From Prevotella sp. 885 (GTDB lineage Bacteria; Bacteroidota; Bacteroidia; Bacteroidales; Bacteroidaceae): a DNA stretch of 40,194 nt. Position 1 is the stretch's first letter. Each line of letters begins with the position of its first letter. The stretch lies in NCBI RefSeq assembly GCF_002265625.1, contig NZ_NOVE01000032.1:1-40194 (forward strand). Reading direction: 5' to 3'. Shown piece by piece: positions 22,268-31,492 of this stretch. Made by a program: the position numbers and the translations under genes. The notes under the pieces are model-generated. The model saw only the letters and a program-made list of their open reading frames with translations, did not search any database and was not told where the DNA came from.

Positions 22268-24214
22268 TTAGTACTTGAATTTTTCGAGCAGTTCGAGCGT
22301 GCGCAGGGCCTCTGCCACGTTCATTGCGAAAGAAATTGCTCCTCTTCCGTGGAACGGCGGGTTGCCGTCGAAGAGTTCAGGAATGGTTCCGAGACAATGC
22401 TGCACCATCTCGTCCTCGTAACCGATCATCTGACGCTCGAGGAATGAGAGACGTGTGCGCTTGTATATCTTCAGACATGCCTCCATATAGAATCCGCCGA
22501 GCCAAGGCCAAGCTGTTCCCTGATGGTAAGCATAGTCGCGCTGTGTCTGCGGACCTGTGTACATAGGATTATATCCGCCGCTCTTCGGCGAGAGCGAACG
22601 CAGTCCCTTCGGAGTGAGAAGCTCGCGTGTGCAGACGTCGAGCACGCTCTTCTGCTGTGCAGATGTGAGCGGCGAATAGTCGAGAGCCACTGCGAATATC
22701 ATGTTAGGACGTACGCTCCAGTCGGGCATGTCCTTCGGCTCCACATAGTCGAAGAGATAACCATACTCGTTTACGAAGGTCTCCGTGAACGAGCTGCCAC
22801 ACAGTTCGGCACGCTTCTCAAGCATTGCGGCACTTGCCTCGTCGCCGAACTTGCCGGCAATGGCAGCACAGAACTTGAGAGCATTATACCAAAGGGCATT
22901 AAACTCAACGATGTATCCTGTACGCGGAACGACGGGACGACCGTTGGCTGTGGAGTTCATCCATGTCACAGCCTTCTCCTTACCCTCCGAATAGAGGAGT
23001 CCGTTGTCCATAAGACGCAGGTTAGGATGTTTGTTTGACGAAATGTATGTCACGATGTCATAGAGCAGCTTGCCGTACATACGGTTGCACTTCTCTTCGC
23101 CTACGTGCTTGGCATACTGCTGGATGGCCCATACAGCCCAAAGCATAACGTCCGGCTGCTCTATCTCGTAAATCTTAGCTGTAAGCGGCTTGCCTTCCAT
23201 AAACTCGTTCAGACCGCGTGCAGCCGTCTTCATAACAAGCTCGAAGTAATCTTCTTCGCCGATGGAAAGGGTAAGGCCCGGAAGGGCGATGAATGTGTCG
23301 CGGGCACGACACTTAAACCATGGGTATCCGGCAAGGATGTAACGCTCGTCCTTGCTTGTACGATTATGGAACTGGTGAGCTGCGTTGACAAGGCAATGGA
23401 AGAAGTTGTCGCGCGGAGAGCGCTCCTCCACCTCCTTGGTGAACAATGCCTTCAGACCGCCTGTCTTGCATGCAGACGTTGACGCGGAGAAGACGATTGA
23501 CTCGCCCTTCTTGATGTCCATCTCAAAATAGCCGGGAACATAGAGGTCCTCATTTGACGCGTAACCGCGCTCCTGCTCCTTCGGATATTCGATGCCACGA
23601 TACCAGTCGGGCTGGAAGACGAACTTATTCTCCTTGCTGAACTGCATGTAAAGGTCGGGATAACCGGCATACATGCATGTGCTTATGCCGTTCTCCACCT
23701 CCTGATACTCGCGTGAAGCCACGCTGTTCTCGTGCGTAAACTGGCGCACGCTGCGGAATGCGAGGAAAGGACGGAAACGCAATGTGGTTTCGGAATGGGC
23801 GTCAACAAGTGTATAGCGGATAAGGATGCGGTCTTCATAATGCTGGAAGACCACCTCTTTCTTCAAGAGTACACCGCCGACACGATAAAGCGTGGTCGGC
23901 ACTTTGTCACAATCAAACTCACGGATATACTTATGACCTTTGGGGCTGTAGTTGTTGCCCTGATACTTGTGGAGACCGAGGTTGAACTCTGCTCCATGCT
24001 GGATAACTGTAGGGTCGAGCGAAGAAAGAAGGACGTGGTTCTCGTCGTCTAACTCGGGCACGGGTACAACCAGAAGGCCGTGATACTTACGCGTATTACA
24101 GTCGACTATCGTTGAGCACGAATAGGCTCCGGAACGGTTTGTCCTCAACAGCTCGCGAGGCAGTGACTCTTCCAGGTTCGTCATCAGAGCTTTTTCGAAT
24201 CGTAAATAACTCAT
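22268..24214 (-). CDS. Glycogen debranching enzyme (amylo-alpha-1,6-glucosidase, GH133)
   Basis: The 648-residue protein has the N-terminal domain of bacterial debranching enzymes (LRTNRSGAYSCSTIVDCNTR followed by KYHGLLV) and the C-terminal (alpha/alpha)6 catalytic domain: AGYPWFKCRARDTFIALPGL near residue 298, EIEQPDVMLWAVWAI near 350, and QRDYAYHQGTAWPWLGGFYM near 560. It removes alpha-1,6 branches in glycogen in the cytoplasm. It is first in the three-gene operon and has a consensus promoter at 24323-24353. Confidence 0.92.
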   Translation of the reverse strand: MSYLRFEKALMTNLEESLPRELLRTNRSGAYSCSTIVDCNTRKYHGLLVVPVPELDDENHVLLSSLDPTVIQHGAEFNLGLHKYQGNNYSPKGHKYIREFDCDKVPTTLYRVGGVLLKKEVVFQHYEDRILIRYTLVDAHSETTLRFRPFLAFRSVRQFTHENSVASREYQEVENGISTCMYAGYPDLYMQFSKENKFVFQPDWYRGIEYPKEQERGYASNEDLYVPGYFEMDIKKGESIVFSASTSACKTGGLKALFTKEVEERSPRDNFFHCLVNAAHQFHNRTSKDERYILAGYPWFKCRARDTFIALPGLTLSIGEEDYFELVMKTAARGLNEFMEGKPLTAKIYEIEQPDVMLWAVWAIQQYAKHVGEEKCNRMYGKLLYDIVTYISSNKHPNLRLMDNGLLYSEGKEKAVTWMNSTANGRPVVPRTGYIVEFNALWYNALKFCAAIAGKFGDEASAAMLEKRAELCGSSFTETFVNEYGYLFDYVEPKDMPDWSVRPNMIFAVALDYSPLTSAQQKSVLDVCTRELLTPKGLRSLSPKSGGYNPMYTGPQTQRDYAYHQGTAWPWLGGFYMEACLKIYKRTRLSFLERQMIGYEDEMVQHCLGTIPELFDGNPPFHGRGAISFAMNVAEALRTLELLEKFKY

Positions 24215-24322
24215 AGGTTTAAATTAAGGTTCATTTATTAGTTTTTCTTATTTATCAAAAACGTCTTGGTTACGTAGAGGCAGTAGTAGGTCTTATGAAG
24301 GCTGCAATCTGCCTTACGATAT

Positions 24323-24353
24323 CAAAGGTAGTAACTTTTAGTTTACGAACAAA
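24323..24353 (-). promoter_or_regulatory. Promoter of the alpha-glucan operon
   Basis: On the minus strand TTTG (24350-24353), 19 bases, then TACCTTTG (24323-24330), a full consensus match. The leader to the GH133 start is about 100 bases. The rest of 24215-24550 is AT-rich and holds only this promoter and the terminator at 24497-24539. Confidence 0.8.
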
Positions 24354-24496
24354 ATAAATGCGTCTATATTTTGAAAAAAAATGAGTTTCTATCGTAAATT
24401 CCTAAAAAAACGCATAAAAAGCTGTGCAATCGTTTAACCAAATGTGTTAATCGGCGCTTTTCTTCTACTCGAAGATATTAAACATACAAAAATATA

Positions 24497-24539
24497 GGAG
24501 GAGAGCGTGCAGACCATGTGTCCTGCCACGCTCTCCTCC
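24497..24539 (-). terminator. Terminator after the lipid kinase gene
   Basis: A perfect 13-bp stem (24497-24509 with 24527-24539, GGAGGAGAGCGTG) is followed on the minus strand by TATATTTTTG. It ends the miaA/kinase transcript. Confidence 0.85.
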
Positions 24540-24550
24540 TTCATTATGGT

Positions 24551-25483
24551 TTATTCTGGTATGAGGAAGTTGATGATTTCCTGCTCCACGGTGATGGTGA
24601 ACGGTCCCTTCGGTGTACGCATCAGTCGTCCGTCGATGCCGACAAGCGCCTTGCGTGCCTCCACCACCTCCACCTTGCGCGTACGGTAAGGATGGACGCT
24701 CTTATAGTTGAGGAATTTGCCACGCACAAAGAGATAGAAGCCCTCGAAGAGCTGCGTCATACCGGGATGGTGTACGATGCTCACGTCCAGCATGCCGTTG
24801 TAAGGCACGGCGTTCGGCGTCTGTCCGTAGCCGGACGCGTTGCCGATGCACATCGTCATGACGTTGCGCTTGATGTCGTCATGATTGATCTTTACGTGCA
24901 TGCGATATTCCAGACGCTGGAAAATCATCATTATGAAGGAGAACACAAACGACAGCGTACGCGATCCGAAATAGTGGCGGGTCTGACGACGGAGGTTCAT
25001 TATGGCAGCTATCAGTCCGATGTTGATGCAGTTAAGGAAGTAGCGGCGGCAAGTCTCACCCTTCTTATTGGTATATCGTATGCATCCAAGGTCAATCTTG
25101 CGCACATGACGCTGTTTCAGCCACTTGATGGTCTGGCTGTAGTCACTCTCGCGGAATCCCCAGAAATGAGCGAAGTCGTTCATCAGTCCGTTGGGAATAA
25201 CGCCGAGCACGACACGCTCACGCACACTCGAGTCGTACTGCATCAGGCAGTTCACGGCATCGTTAAGCGCAGAGTCGCCTCCTACGATAACAATCGTTTC
25301 GTAGCCGTTGTTGATCATCATCTTTATAAGACGGTCCACACCGGAACTGCTCTCACTCTGTATGAAGTCGTATTCCACGCCATTGTCCTTCAGACATTTC
25401 TCTATCTTCTCCCAACGACGCTTCGGACTCAGCAGTTCATGCTTCGGGCAGTAAAGCACGCCCCATCGTTTGTTGTTTGGCAT
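24551..25483 (-). CDS. Diacylglycerol/sphingolipid kinase family protein (DAGK catalytic domain)
   Basis: The 310-residue protein has the kinase-loop motif as IVGGDSALNDAVN near residue 70 (family GGDGT.NE), and VIPNGLMNDFAHFWG near 95 for the usual P.GTGNDFAR. Later ALVGIDGRLMRTPKGPFTIT fits the C-terminal sandwich domain. Such enzymes phosphorylate diacylglycerol or related lipids at the inner membrane. GGDG read as GGDS and GTGND as GLMND are departures from the usual motif, so the substrate or activity may differ. It follows miaA by 28 bp and is likely co-transcribed with it. Confidence 0.85.
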   Translation of the reverse strand: MPNNKRWGVLYCPKHELLSPKRRWEKIEKCLKDNGVEYDFIQSESSSGVDRLIKMMINNGYETIVIVGGDSALNDAVNCLMQYDSSVRERVVLGVIPNGLMNDFAHFWGFRESDYSQTIKWLKQRHVRKIDLGCIRYTNKKGETCRRYFLNCINIGLIAAIMNLRRQTRHYFGSRTLSFVFSFIMMIFQRLEYRMHVKINHDDIKRNVMTMCIGNASGYGQTPNAVPYNGMLDVSIVHHPGMTQLFEGFYLFVRGKFLNYKSVHPYRTRKVEVVEARKALVGIDGRLMRTPKGPFTITVEQEIINFLIPE

Positions 25484-25511
25484 AAGGATCTCTAATTATT
25501 ATATGTTAGGT

Positions 25512-26453
25512 TTACTTGTTTTCTGTTTCTTCCTCCTGCAGACGCAGGATGGTGTTCACTTTTTCTTCCATCGGCAGCGTGGCATCCAACCAGTGGATAC
25601 AGAATCCACGTCGTTCCATGCCTCTGAACCACGTCATCTGACGCTTCGCAAACTGATGGATGGCAATCTCCAGCTGTCTGAACATCTCGTCGTAAGTGAG
25701 GTTTCCGATGACATATTCGGTGATGAACTTATACTCCAGACCATAATATATAAGGTCTTCGGGCTGTATGCCCTCTCCTATCAGCCCTCGTATCTCGTCA
25801 GCCATGCCTTCGTCCAGACGTGCCTTCAGGCGACGGGTGATCTTCTCACGACGCAGTTCGCGGTCGATGTCGATGCCGATTATCAATGAATCGACGGCTG
25901 GCAGCTGGCGTTCGCTGGTAGGATTCTCCAGGTTGTACGTCTCAATTTCGATGGCGCGTATGGCTCGCTGCGCCGTGTCCACATCGGTGGTGTTGTGCAT
26001 AACCGAACCGCTGCGCTGCTTCAGCTCCGCCAGCATCTCTGTCAGCGCCTCGAGCGACATACCCGAAAGGCGCTGGCGAAGCTCCGGGTTCTGCGGCACG
26101 GGCGACAACTGATAGCCTCCGAGCACAGCCTCAAGATACAGACCGGTGCCTCCGCAAAGAATCGGCAGCTTGCCACGGCTGCGTATGTCGGCGTATGCTG
26201 TATGAAAATCCTGCTGATACTGGAAGAGGTTATACTTTGTTCCGGGCTCCGCAATGTCTATAAGATGATAAGGCACACGATGTCCGTCCACCACATAGTC
26301 GGCAAGATCCTTGCCCGTTCCTATATCCATGCGGCGATAAACCTGACGCGAGTCGGCACTAAGAATCTCTCCCCCGGTGCGTGCCGCGAGCGCTGCCGCC
26401 ACCGGAGTCTTGCCACTTGCCGTAGGTCCGAGTATGGTTATCATCTTGCTCAT
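25512..26453 (-). CDS. miaA: tRNA dimethylallyltransferase
   Basis: The protein has the P-loop ITILGPTASGKTPVAAALA at its start, then GEILSADSRQVYRRMDIGTG, LPILCGGTGLYLEAVLGG and a C-terminal QFAKRQMTWFRGM, all diagnostic for MiaA. It adds the dimethylallyl group to A37 of tRNAs reading U-starting codons. I chose the ATG at 26453 (MSKMITILGP); an ATG at 26468 five codons upstream is equally possible. The promoter at 26503-26534 fits either. Confidence 0.95.
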   Translation of the reverse strand: MSKMITILGPTASGKTPVAAALAARTGGEILSADSRQVYRRMDIGTGKDLADYVVDGHRVPYHLIDIAEPGTKYNLFQYQQDFHTAYADIRSRGKLPILCGGTGLYLEAVLGGYQLSPVPQNPELRQRLSGMSLEALTEMLAELKQRSGSVMHNTTDVDTAQRAIRAIEIETYNLENPTSERQLPAVDSLIIGIDIDRELRREKITRRLKARLDEGMADEIRGLIGEGIQPEDLIYYGLEYKFITEYVIGNLTYDEMFRQLEIAIHQFAKRQMTWFRGMERRGFCIHWLDATLPMEEKVNTILRLQEEETENK

Positions 26454-26502
26454 ATTGTTTTTATTCATCAAATTGGTGGATTCGTTACATGTATTTAATT
26501 TG

Positions 26503-26534
26503 CAAACTTACAAAATCCTTTCCACTGCTACAAC
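26503..26534 (-). promoter_or_regulatory. Promoter of miaA
   Basis: On the minus strand GTTG (26531-26534, three of four for TTTG), 20 bases, then TAAGTTTG (26503-26510). It gives a leader of roughly 30-45 bases before miaA. Confidence 0.6.
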
Positions 26535-26821
26535 TATTTTCCGACTAAATATTATAATGTAAGGAAAATAAAAACGGATATAAGTTCAATTAGGTTGAAA
26601 TATGTATCGGTCATTATGACTGAAGTTGAACGTATTTTCGAACACTTCGGTAGTTCTGCCGAATACAATATTTGCATTTCTGATGCTCAATACTATGAGC
26701 CCAGCGTACAACAAAATCTTTGGTGCGAAATTCTTGAGTTTTGAGCGTTTATAGACAACGCATTAATACACAGCATGTTATACGGTTTTCTGACGAAGCA
26801 CTATGAAATCAGACTCGCAAA

Positions 26822-26940
26822 AGAGCCACTTTTTCCTGCTATAGAGCCACTTTTACACTCCAATAGTGCCACTTTTATCATACAATAGCGCCACTTTTAC
26901 ACTCTAATAGTGGCACTATTGTAGTGTAAAAGTGCGCTAT
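26822..26940. repeat. 22-bp tandem repeat array closing in an inverted copy
   Basis: Four head-to-tail units begin at 26822, 26843, 26865 and 26887. They share the form AGNGCCACTTTTACACTCNAAT with small changes; the first is 21 bp. The stretch 26909-26940 is in inverted orientation, so AGCGCCACTTTTACACT (from 26887) can pair with AGTGTAAAAGTGCGCT (to 26939) around a short loop. The array lies in the 640-bp gap 26472-27111, which otherwise holds the miaA promoter and no gene I can support. No -7 box was found beside it. Confidence 0.75.
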
Positions 26941-27111
26941 CGTTAAGCATGGGTGCCGTTTGCACAGCAAAACACCGTAAAAACAGCAAACCGGAACTCT
27001 ATAATCAATTTTTATTTTGTAACATGTTTTTACTCTTTAGACAATATTTGCATGGTGGACAAGAAGACATAATGAACAAGAAGACGTGGCAAAATTCTTT
27101 TGACCATCATA

Positions 27112-29550
27112 TTATTTTATTATTATTTTACGAGTTACTTTTTTACTTGAGACTTTATCATACATCTTTAAGATATAAACACCCTTGGACAGCCCCTTGG
27201 AGAAATCATTTACGTTATTAACTGACTCTAACAAAGTGCCTCTTATATCATAGATAGAGCAATCAAACTGATTGATATTCCTTACTTCTATTCCATTATT
27301 TTCTATATTTACCTTAAATGTAGAATCCTGCACATCATCTATAGATGTTCTTGCAAGACTGAATATTTCGCTTTGATAATACCCATAGTCATTACATGCA
27401 ACACAATAGAACTGTTCGGTCCAATCTGCAAAATACAGAGATACAGTCTCATTTATATTGTCAGGTGTAACGTGGGGATCATACAAATACCTGTAGTTCC
27501 AAAAGCCAGAGTCTGCTACATACAGAAACACATTGGAAAAATTCTCTGTATCAAACTTCACGTCTGCTTTAATCCATTCATCCTCACCCTCAAATACTGG
27601 TTGGACATTCAAGATGTCGACTTTCAGTCTTGTCGGAATCAAATCAAAGTCAAAATCAGTAAACGTATATTCATATACACGCATGTATTCATCATCATGA
27701 CAGTATATGGTGGCATAAAAGTATTGCCCGTAAGGTCCTACTATATCATTTTTCCAAGTAGATCCGAGTATAACTTCTGCACTGTCACCAACAGCATATC
27801 TTCTTGATTCGAAATCTAAATTTGCCTTACTGACATTGAAACAAAACGATTTCTCATTTCCATATTTTGTCGCCAAATGTTTATAATAACCACCTTCATG
27901 CAGATACCATTTTACCGAATCCACCTGACCTTCAAAATCATCAATACTCATTGCCAAAACATCTCCATCTCGCAGAATCTTACCACCAAGACTCTTACTC
28001 AATGTTTTGTATGTAGACGAATAAGCCTTATTTTCATTTACCAGCTTCATCTCTTGATTATAAAAATCCCCGACGATAAGACGAGATGATGTATTATATT
28101 CATTTTCAAGAATGATATAAATATACGTTTCCATACCGACAAGAATACCAGAAACACTTATCGTCTTGCCAGTATAACTGTATTCGTGCGTAGCGCCCGA
28201 ATAGTCAGAAACCATAACAGATCCACCTGTAGCCCCTTTCTGAATAATATCCAAATTGAATTGATAACGATTATTGTCCGTTTTCTTCACATCAGATATT
28301 TTAACGTCGCTTATTTCAGGACGTGTTTCAAGTGTAAGTGGAAAATAATATTCTACTCCAGATTCATTTGCCACCACACGTGCTTGTACACATAAATCAT
28401 CATCAAGCGAGCCTTCTATAACAGAAGGTTTTACATTAAATGTTTTTCCTTTACCTGTCAATATCGTTTCATAGCATAATTTATTCAAATCATATACTTG
28501 ATATTGCCAGTTAGCGTTGAGTGAATTGCCTCTATTTACGTCAATTAAAGAAAAAGTGAAATCATCAAATACAGAACCTCTGCCCAGTTTGTCTGTATTA
28601 TTACATTCTATCACCCTATCGTTCTTAGTCGTATTCCAACCAATTTTAGATAGAACATTCAATGTTTCAGCATTAATTGGCAAAACTTCTGATTTGTTTG
28701 AGATTTCATGCTCCAACAGATTATCATACCCTAATGAGAAATAGCTGCCGCTGAGACCATACAAGAACCGACCCGTATCATACAAATCATATTCAAAAGC
28801 ATCTGACTTAAGCCTTATGTCCTTGGCGAAAAACAAATCCAGCTTACTTGAGGACGCTCTATTCAAATCACTTAAATATTGTTCTCCGTTATAAATAAGG
28901 TGGTCGAAAGCTGACGGAACTCGATTTACAGAGAATCCCAAATAGGAATTACGTTTCACCAACGAGCTACCAAATCCAAGAACTCTTGCTATATTCCTTG
29001 TCAGATACGTAACAAGGCTAACCGATCCATTAAAGAATTCATCATCAGGCCATGATTTCCAATCTATTTGGGAGTTTACCGTTATAGTATCATTTATCGA
29101 GACTCCTGAAATCTTTTGAGCATACAAATTGTCAGGTACAGAAAGAGTGCTCGTAACCCTACTATAACCAACAGTAGTGTTTATAGCAGTACTTGAACCC
29201 ATACTGTCGGAAATACGAAAATAAAATCTAACCGGAGTTTTGATTTCTAATTTCTGTTCCCAAGAATTCATAGCAAGCTTCAGACACTGCAAAACACCGT
29301 ATGTAACGTAACGGTTCAGCTCACAAGAAGCGACAAAATGTCCTAATCTTGATTTCACCTCTAAAGATTCAGATTTAATATAACGGACCGGAGCCTTACG
29401 CGGAGAATGCTCATTACTTCGTACATAATTATTCGGAACACAATCTGCATAGGTCACAACAAACTGATTTGTTTCCTGGCCTTTAATACGGTCCACCGAC
29501 AAAAAAGAAAGCAACAATAACAGCAATAACAATTTGTATTTCATACACAT
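27112..29550 (-). CDS. Large secreted protein with T9SS sorting domain and degenerate zincin-like domain
   Basis: The 812-residue protein has a signal peptide (leucine run, cut near residue 24). Residues ~80-320 look like a metalloprotease-type domain: a strand-rich part, VTYLTRNIARVLGFGSS at 180-196, and VLPINAETLNVLSKIGW near 300, as in proteins with an HExxHxLGF zinc site. Here the zinc-binding histidines and the glutamate are replaced (R185-N-I-A-R189-V-L-G-F). Beta-sandwich repeats follow. The last ~75 residues, ending CSIYDIRGTLLESV then GLSKGVYILKMYD and KKVTRKIIIK, are a type A T9SS C-terminal signal, so the protein is exported to the surface. The gene is AT-rich compared with its neighbours. 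Two start codons, two residues apart, are equally likely. Confidence 0.8.
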   Translation of the reverse strand: MCMKYKLLLLLLLLSFLSVDRIKGQETNQFVVTYADCVPNNYVRSNEHSPRKAPVRYIKSESLEVKSRLGHFVASCELNRYVTYGVLQCLKLAMNSWEQKLEIKTPVRFYFRISDSMGSSTAINTTVGYSRVTSTLSVPDNLYAQKISGVSINDTITVNSQIDWKSWPDDEFFNGSVSLVTYLTRNIARVLGFGSSLVKRNSYLGFSVNRVPSAFDHLIYNGEQYLSDLNRASSSKLDLFFAKDIRLKSDAFEYDLYDTGRFLYGLSGSYFSLGYDNLLEHEISNKSEVLPINAETLNVLSKIGWNTTKNDRVIECNNTDKLGRGSVFDDFTFSLIDVNRGNSLNANWQYQVYDLNKLCYETILTGKGKTFNVKPSVIEGSLDDDLCVQARVVANESGVEYYFPLTLETRPEISDVKISDVKKTDNNRYQFNLDIIQKGATGGSVMVSDYSGATHEYSYTGKTISVSGILVGMETYIYIILENEYNTSSRLIVGDFYNQEMKLVNENKAYSSTYKTLSKSLGGKILRDGDVLAMSIDDFEGQVDSVKWYLHEGGYYKHLATKYGNEKSFCFNVSKANLDFESRRYAVGDSAEVILGSTWKNDIVGPYGQYFYATIYCHDDEYMRVYEYTFTDFDFDLIPTRLKVDILNVQPVFEGEDEWIKADVKFDTENFSNVFLYVADSGFWNYRYLYDPHVTPDNINETVSLYFADWTEQFYCVACNDYGYYQSEIFSLARTSIDDVQDSTFKVNIENNGIEVRNINQFDCSIYDIRGTLLESVNNVNDFSKGLSKGVYILKMYDKVSSKKVTRKIIIK

Positions 29551-29620
29551 ATAATTTTGTTGTTAATTACAATGCAAAAAAAACAATAAAATCACAGGTT
29601 TAAGTTAATCTAAAGAAAAG

Positions 29621-29660
29621 AAAAAAAGCACGGACTCCCAACAAGAATCCGTGCTTTTTT
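29621..29660 (-). terminator. Terminator of gap
   Basis: AAAAAAGCACGGA (29622-29634) pairs with TCCGTGCTTTTTT (29648-29660); read on the minus strand it ends in a long T run right after the gap stop codon. Confidence 0.85.
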
Positions 29661-29684
29661 ATAACTTATCTATCGGTCGATGAA

Positions 29685-30701
<1,017 letters not shown>

Positions 30702-30822
30702 TTATTTTAATTTAAAGGTTTATCCTTATCCTTGAAAAACACATAATTTAAAGCGTTACCCCGCCGTTTATGGGCAAGAAACAATAAAAAATCAATGTGC
30801 CCGTGGATTTTCTCTTTTCACG

Positions 30823-30854
30823 TGTGCAAAGTTAATAACTTTTTTCTAATTTTG
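30823..30854 (+). promoter_or_regulatory. Candidate promoter of mscL
   Basis: TGTG (30823-30826, three of four for TTTG), 20 bases, then TAATTTTG (30847-30854). The leader to mscL would be about 127 bases. It overlaps the divergent gap promoter. Confidence 0.4.
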
Positions 30855-30858
30855 CAGA
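30827..30858 (-). promoter_or_regulatory. Candidate promoter of gap
   Basis: On the minus strand TCTG (30855-30858, three of four for TTTG), 20 bases, then TAACTTTG (30827-30834), about 130 bp before the start of gap. Confidence 0.55.
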
Positions 30859-30987
30859 CAATTAAAGTATTAATTTTTTTAAAATTTTCTATAGTTGTCA
30901 CAAAGACGAATTAATAGTGTTACTAACATCTCTATTTGTCATATACAGTTGGCAAAACAAAGCATTAAATAACTAAAAAGAAAAGAT

Positions 30988-31419
30988 ATGAGTAGTATTT
31001 TGAACGAATTCAAGGCATTTGCCGTCAAGGGCAATGCTGTTGACATGGCTGTCGGCGTCATCATCGGCGGCGCTTTCGGAAAGATTGTTTCGTCCATCGT
31101 CAACGATATCATTATGCCTCCTATCGGATGGCTCATCGGCGGCGTAAACTTCAGCGACCTTAAATTCGAACTGCCTACAGTGAAGATTGGCAGCGAAACG
31201 ATGCAGGCTGCCACCATTAATTATGGTGCTTTCATCCAGACCATCATCGACTTCGTCATCATTGCCTTCTGCGTCTTCCTCCTCGTTAAGGGCATCAACA
31301 AGCTGTCCAACCTCAAGAAGAAGGAAGAGGAAGCCAAGCCGAAACCGGAGGAACCGAAGCCAACCAAGGAAGAACTGCTGCTCACTGAGATTCGCGACCT
31401 TCTGAAAGAGCGCAAGTAA
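30988..31419 (+). CDS. mscL: Large-conductance mechanosensitive channel
   Basis: The 143-residue protein begins with the amphipathic [20 protein letters not shown], then TM1 ([20 protein letters not shown]), a periplasmic loop, TM2 ([20 protein letters not shown]) and a charged C-terminal helix with [13 protein letters not shown]. These are the standard MscL features. It opens under membrane tension on osmotic downshock. It is divergent from gap. Confidence 0.96.
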   Translation: MSSILNEFKAFAVKGNAVDMAVGVIIGGAFGKIVSSIVNDIIMPPIGWLIGGVNFSDLKFELPTVKIGSETMQAATINYGAFIQTIIDFVIIAFCVFLLVKGINKLSNLKKKEEEAKPKPEEPKPTKEELLLTEIRDLLKERK

Positions 31420-31450
31420 GACGTGGCTTCTTACATATTAATATACTGAA

Positions 31451-31492
31451 AGAACAAACCTTTATATAATAAGAACAAACCATTTATATAAT
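31451..31492 (+). repeat. Tandem duplication just before the GH92 start
   Basis: AGAACAAACCTTTATATAAT (31451-31470) is followed one base later by an almost identical 21-mer at 31472-31492 with one extra base, the second copy running into the first ATG. It doubles the AT-rich ribosome-binding region of the next gene. Confidence 0.7.

Noticed and set aside
24518..25495. Long plus-strand open frame opposite the lipid kinase gene
   Set aside because: It is the antisense shadow of a well-supported kinase gene; no domain could be recognised in it.
26616..26744. 42-codon open frame (MTEVERIFEHFGSSAEYNICI...) in the gap after miaA
   Set aside because: No promoter box, no ribosome site and no family I recognise; the frame stays open past its stop too, which suggests chance or a very old relic. 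Conservation in relatives would reverse this.
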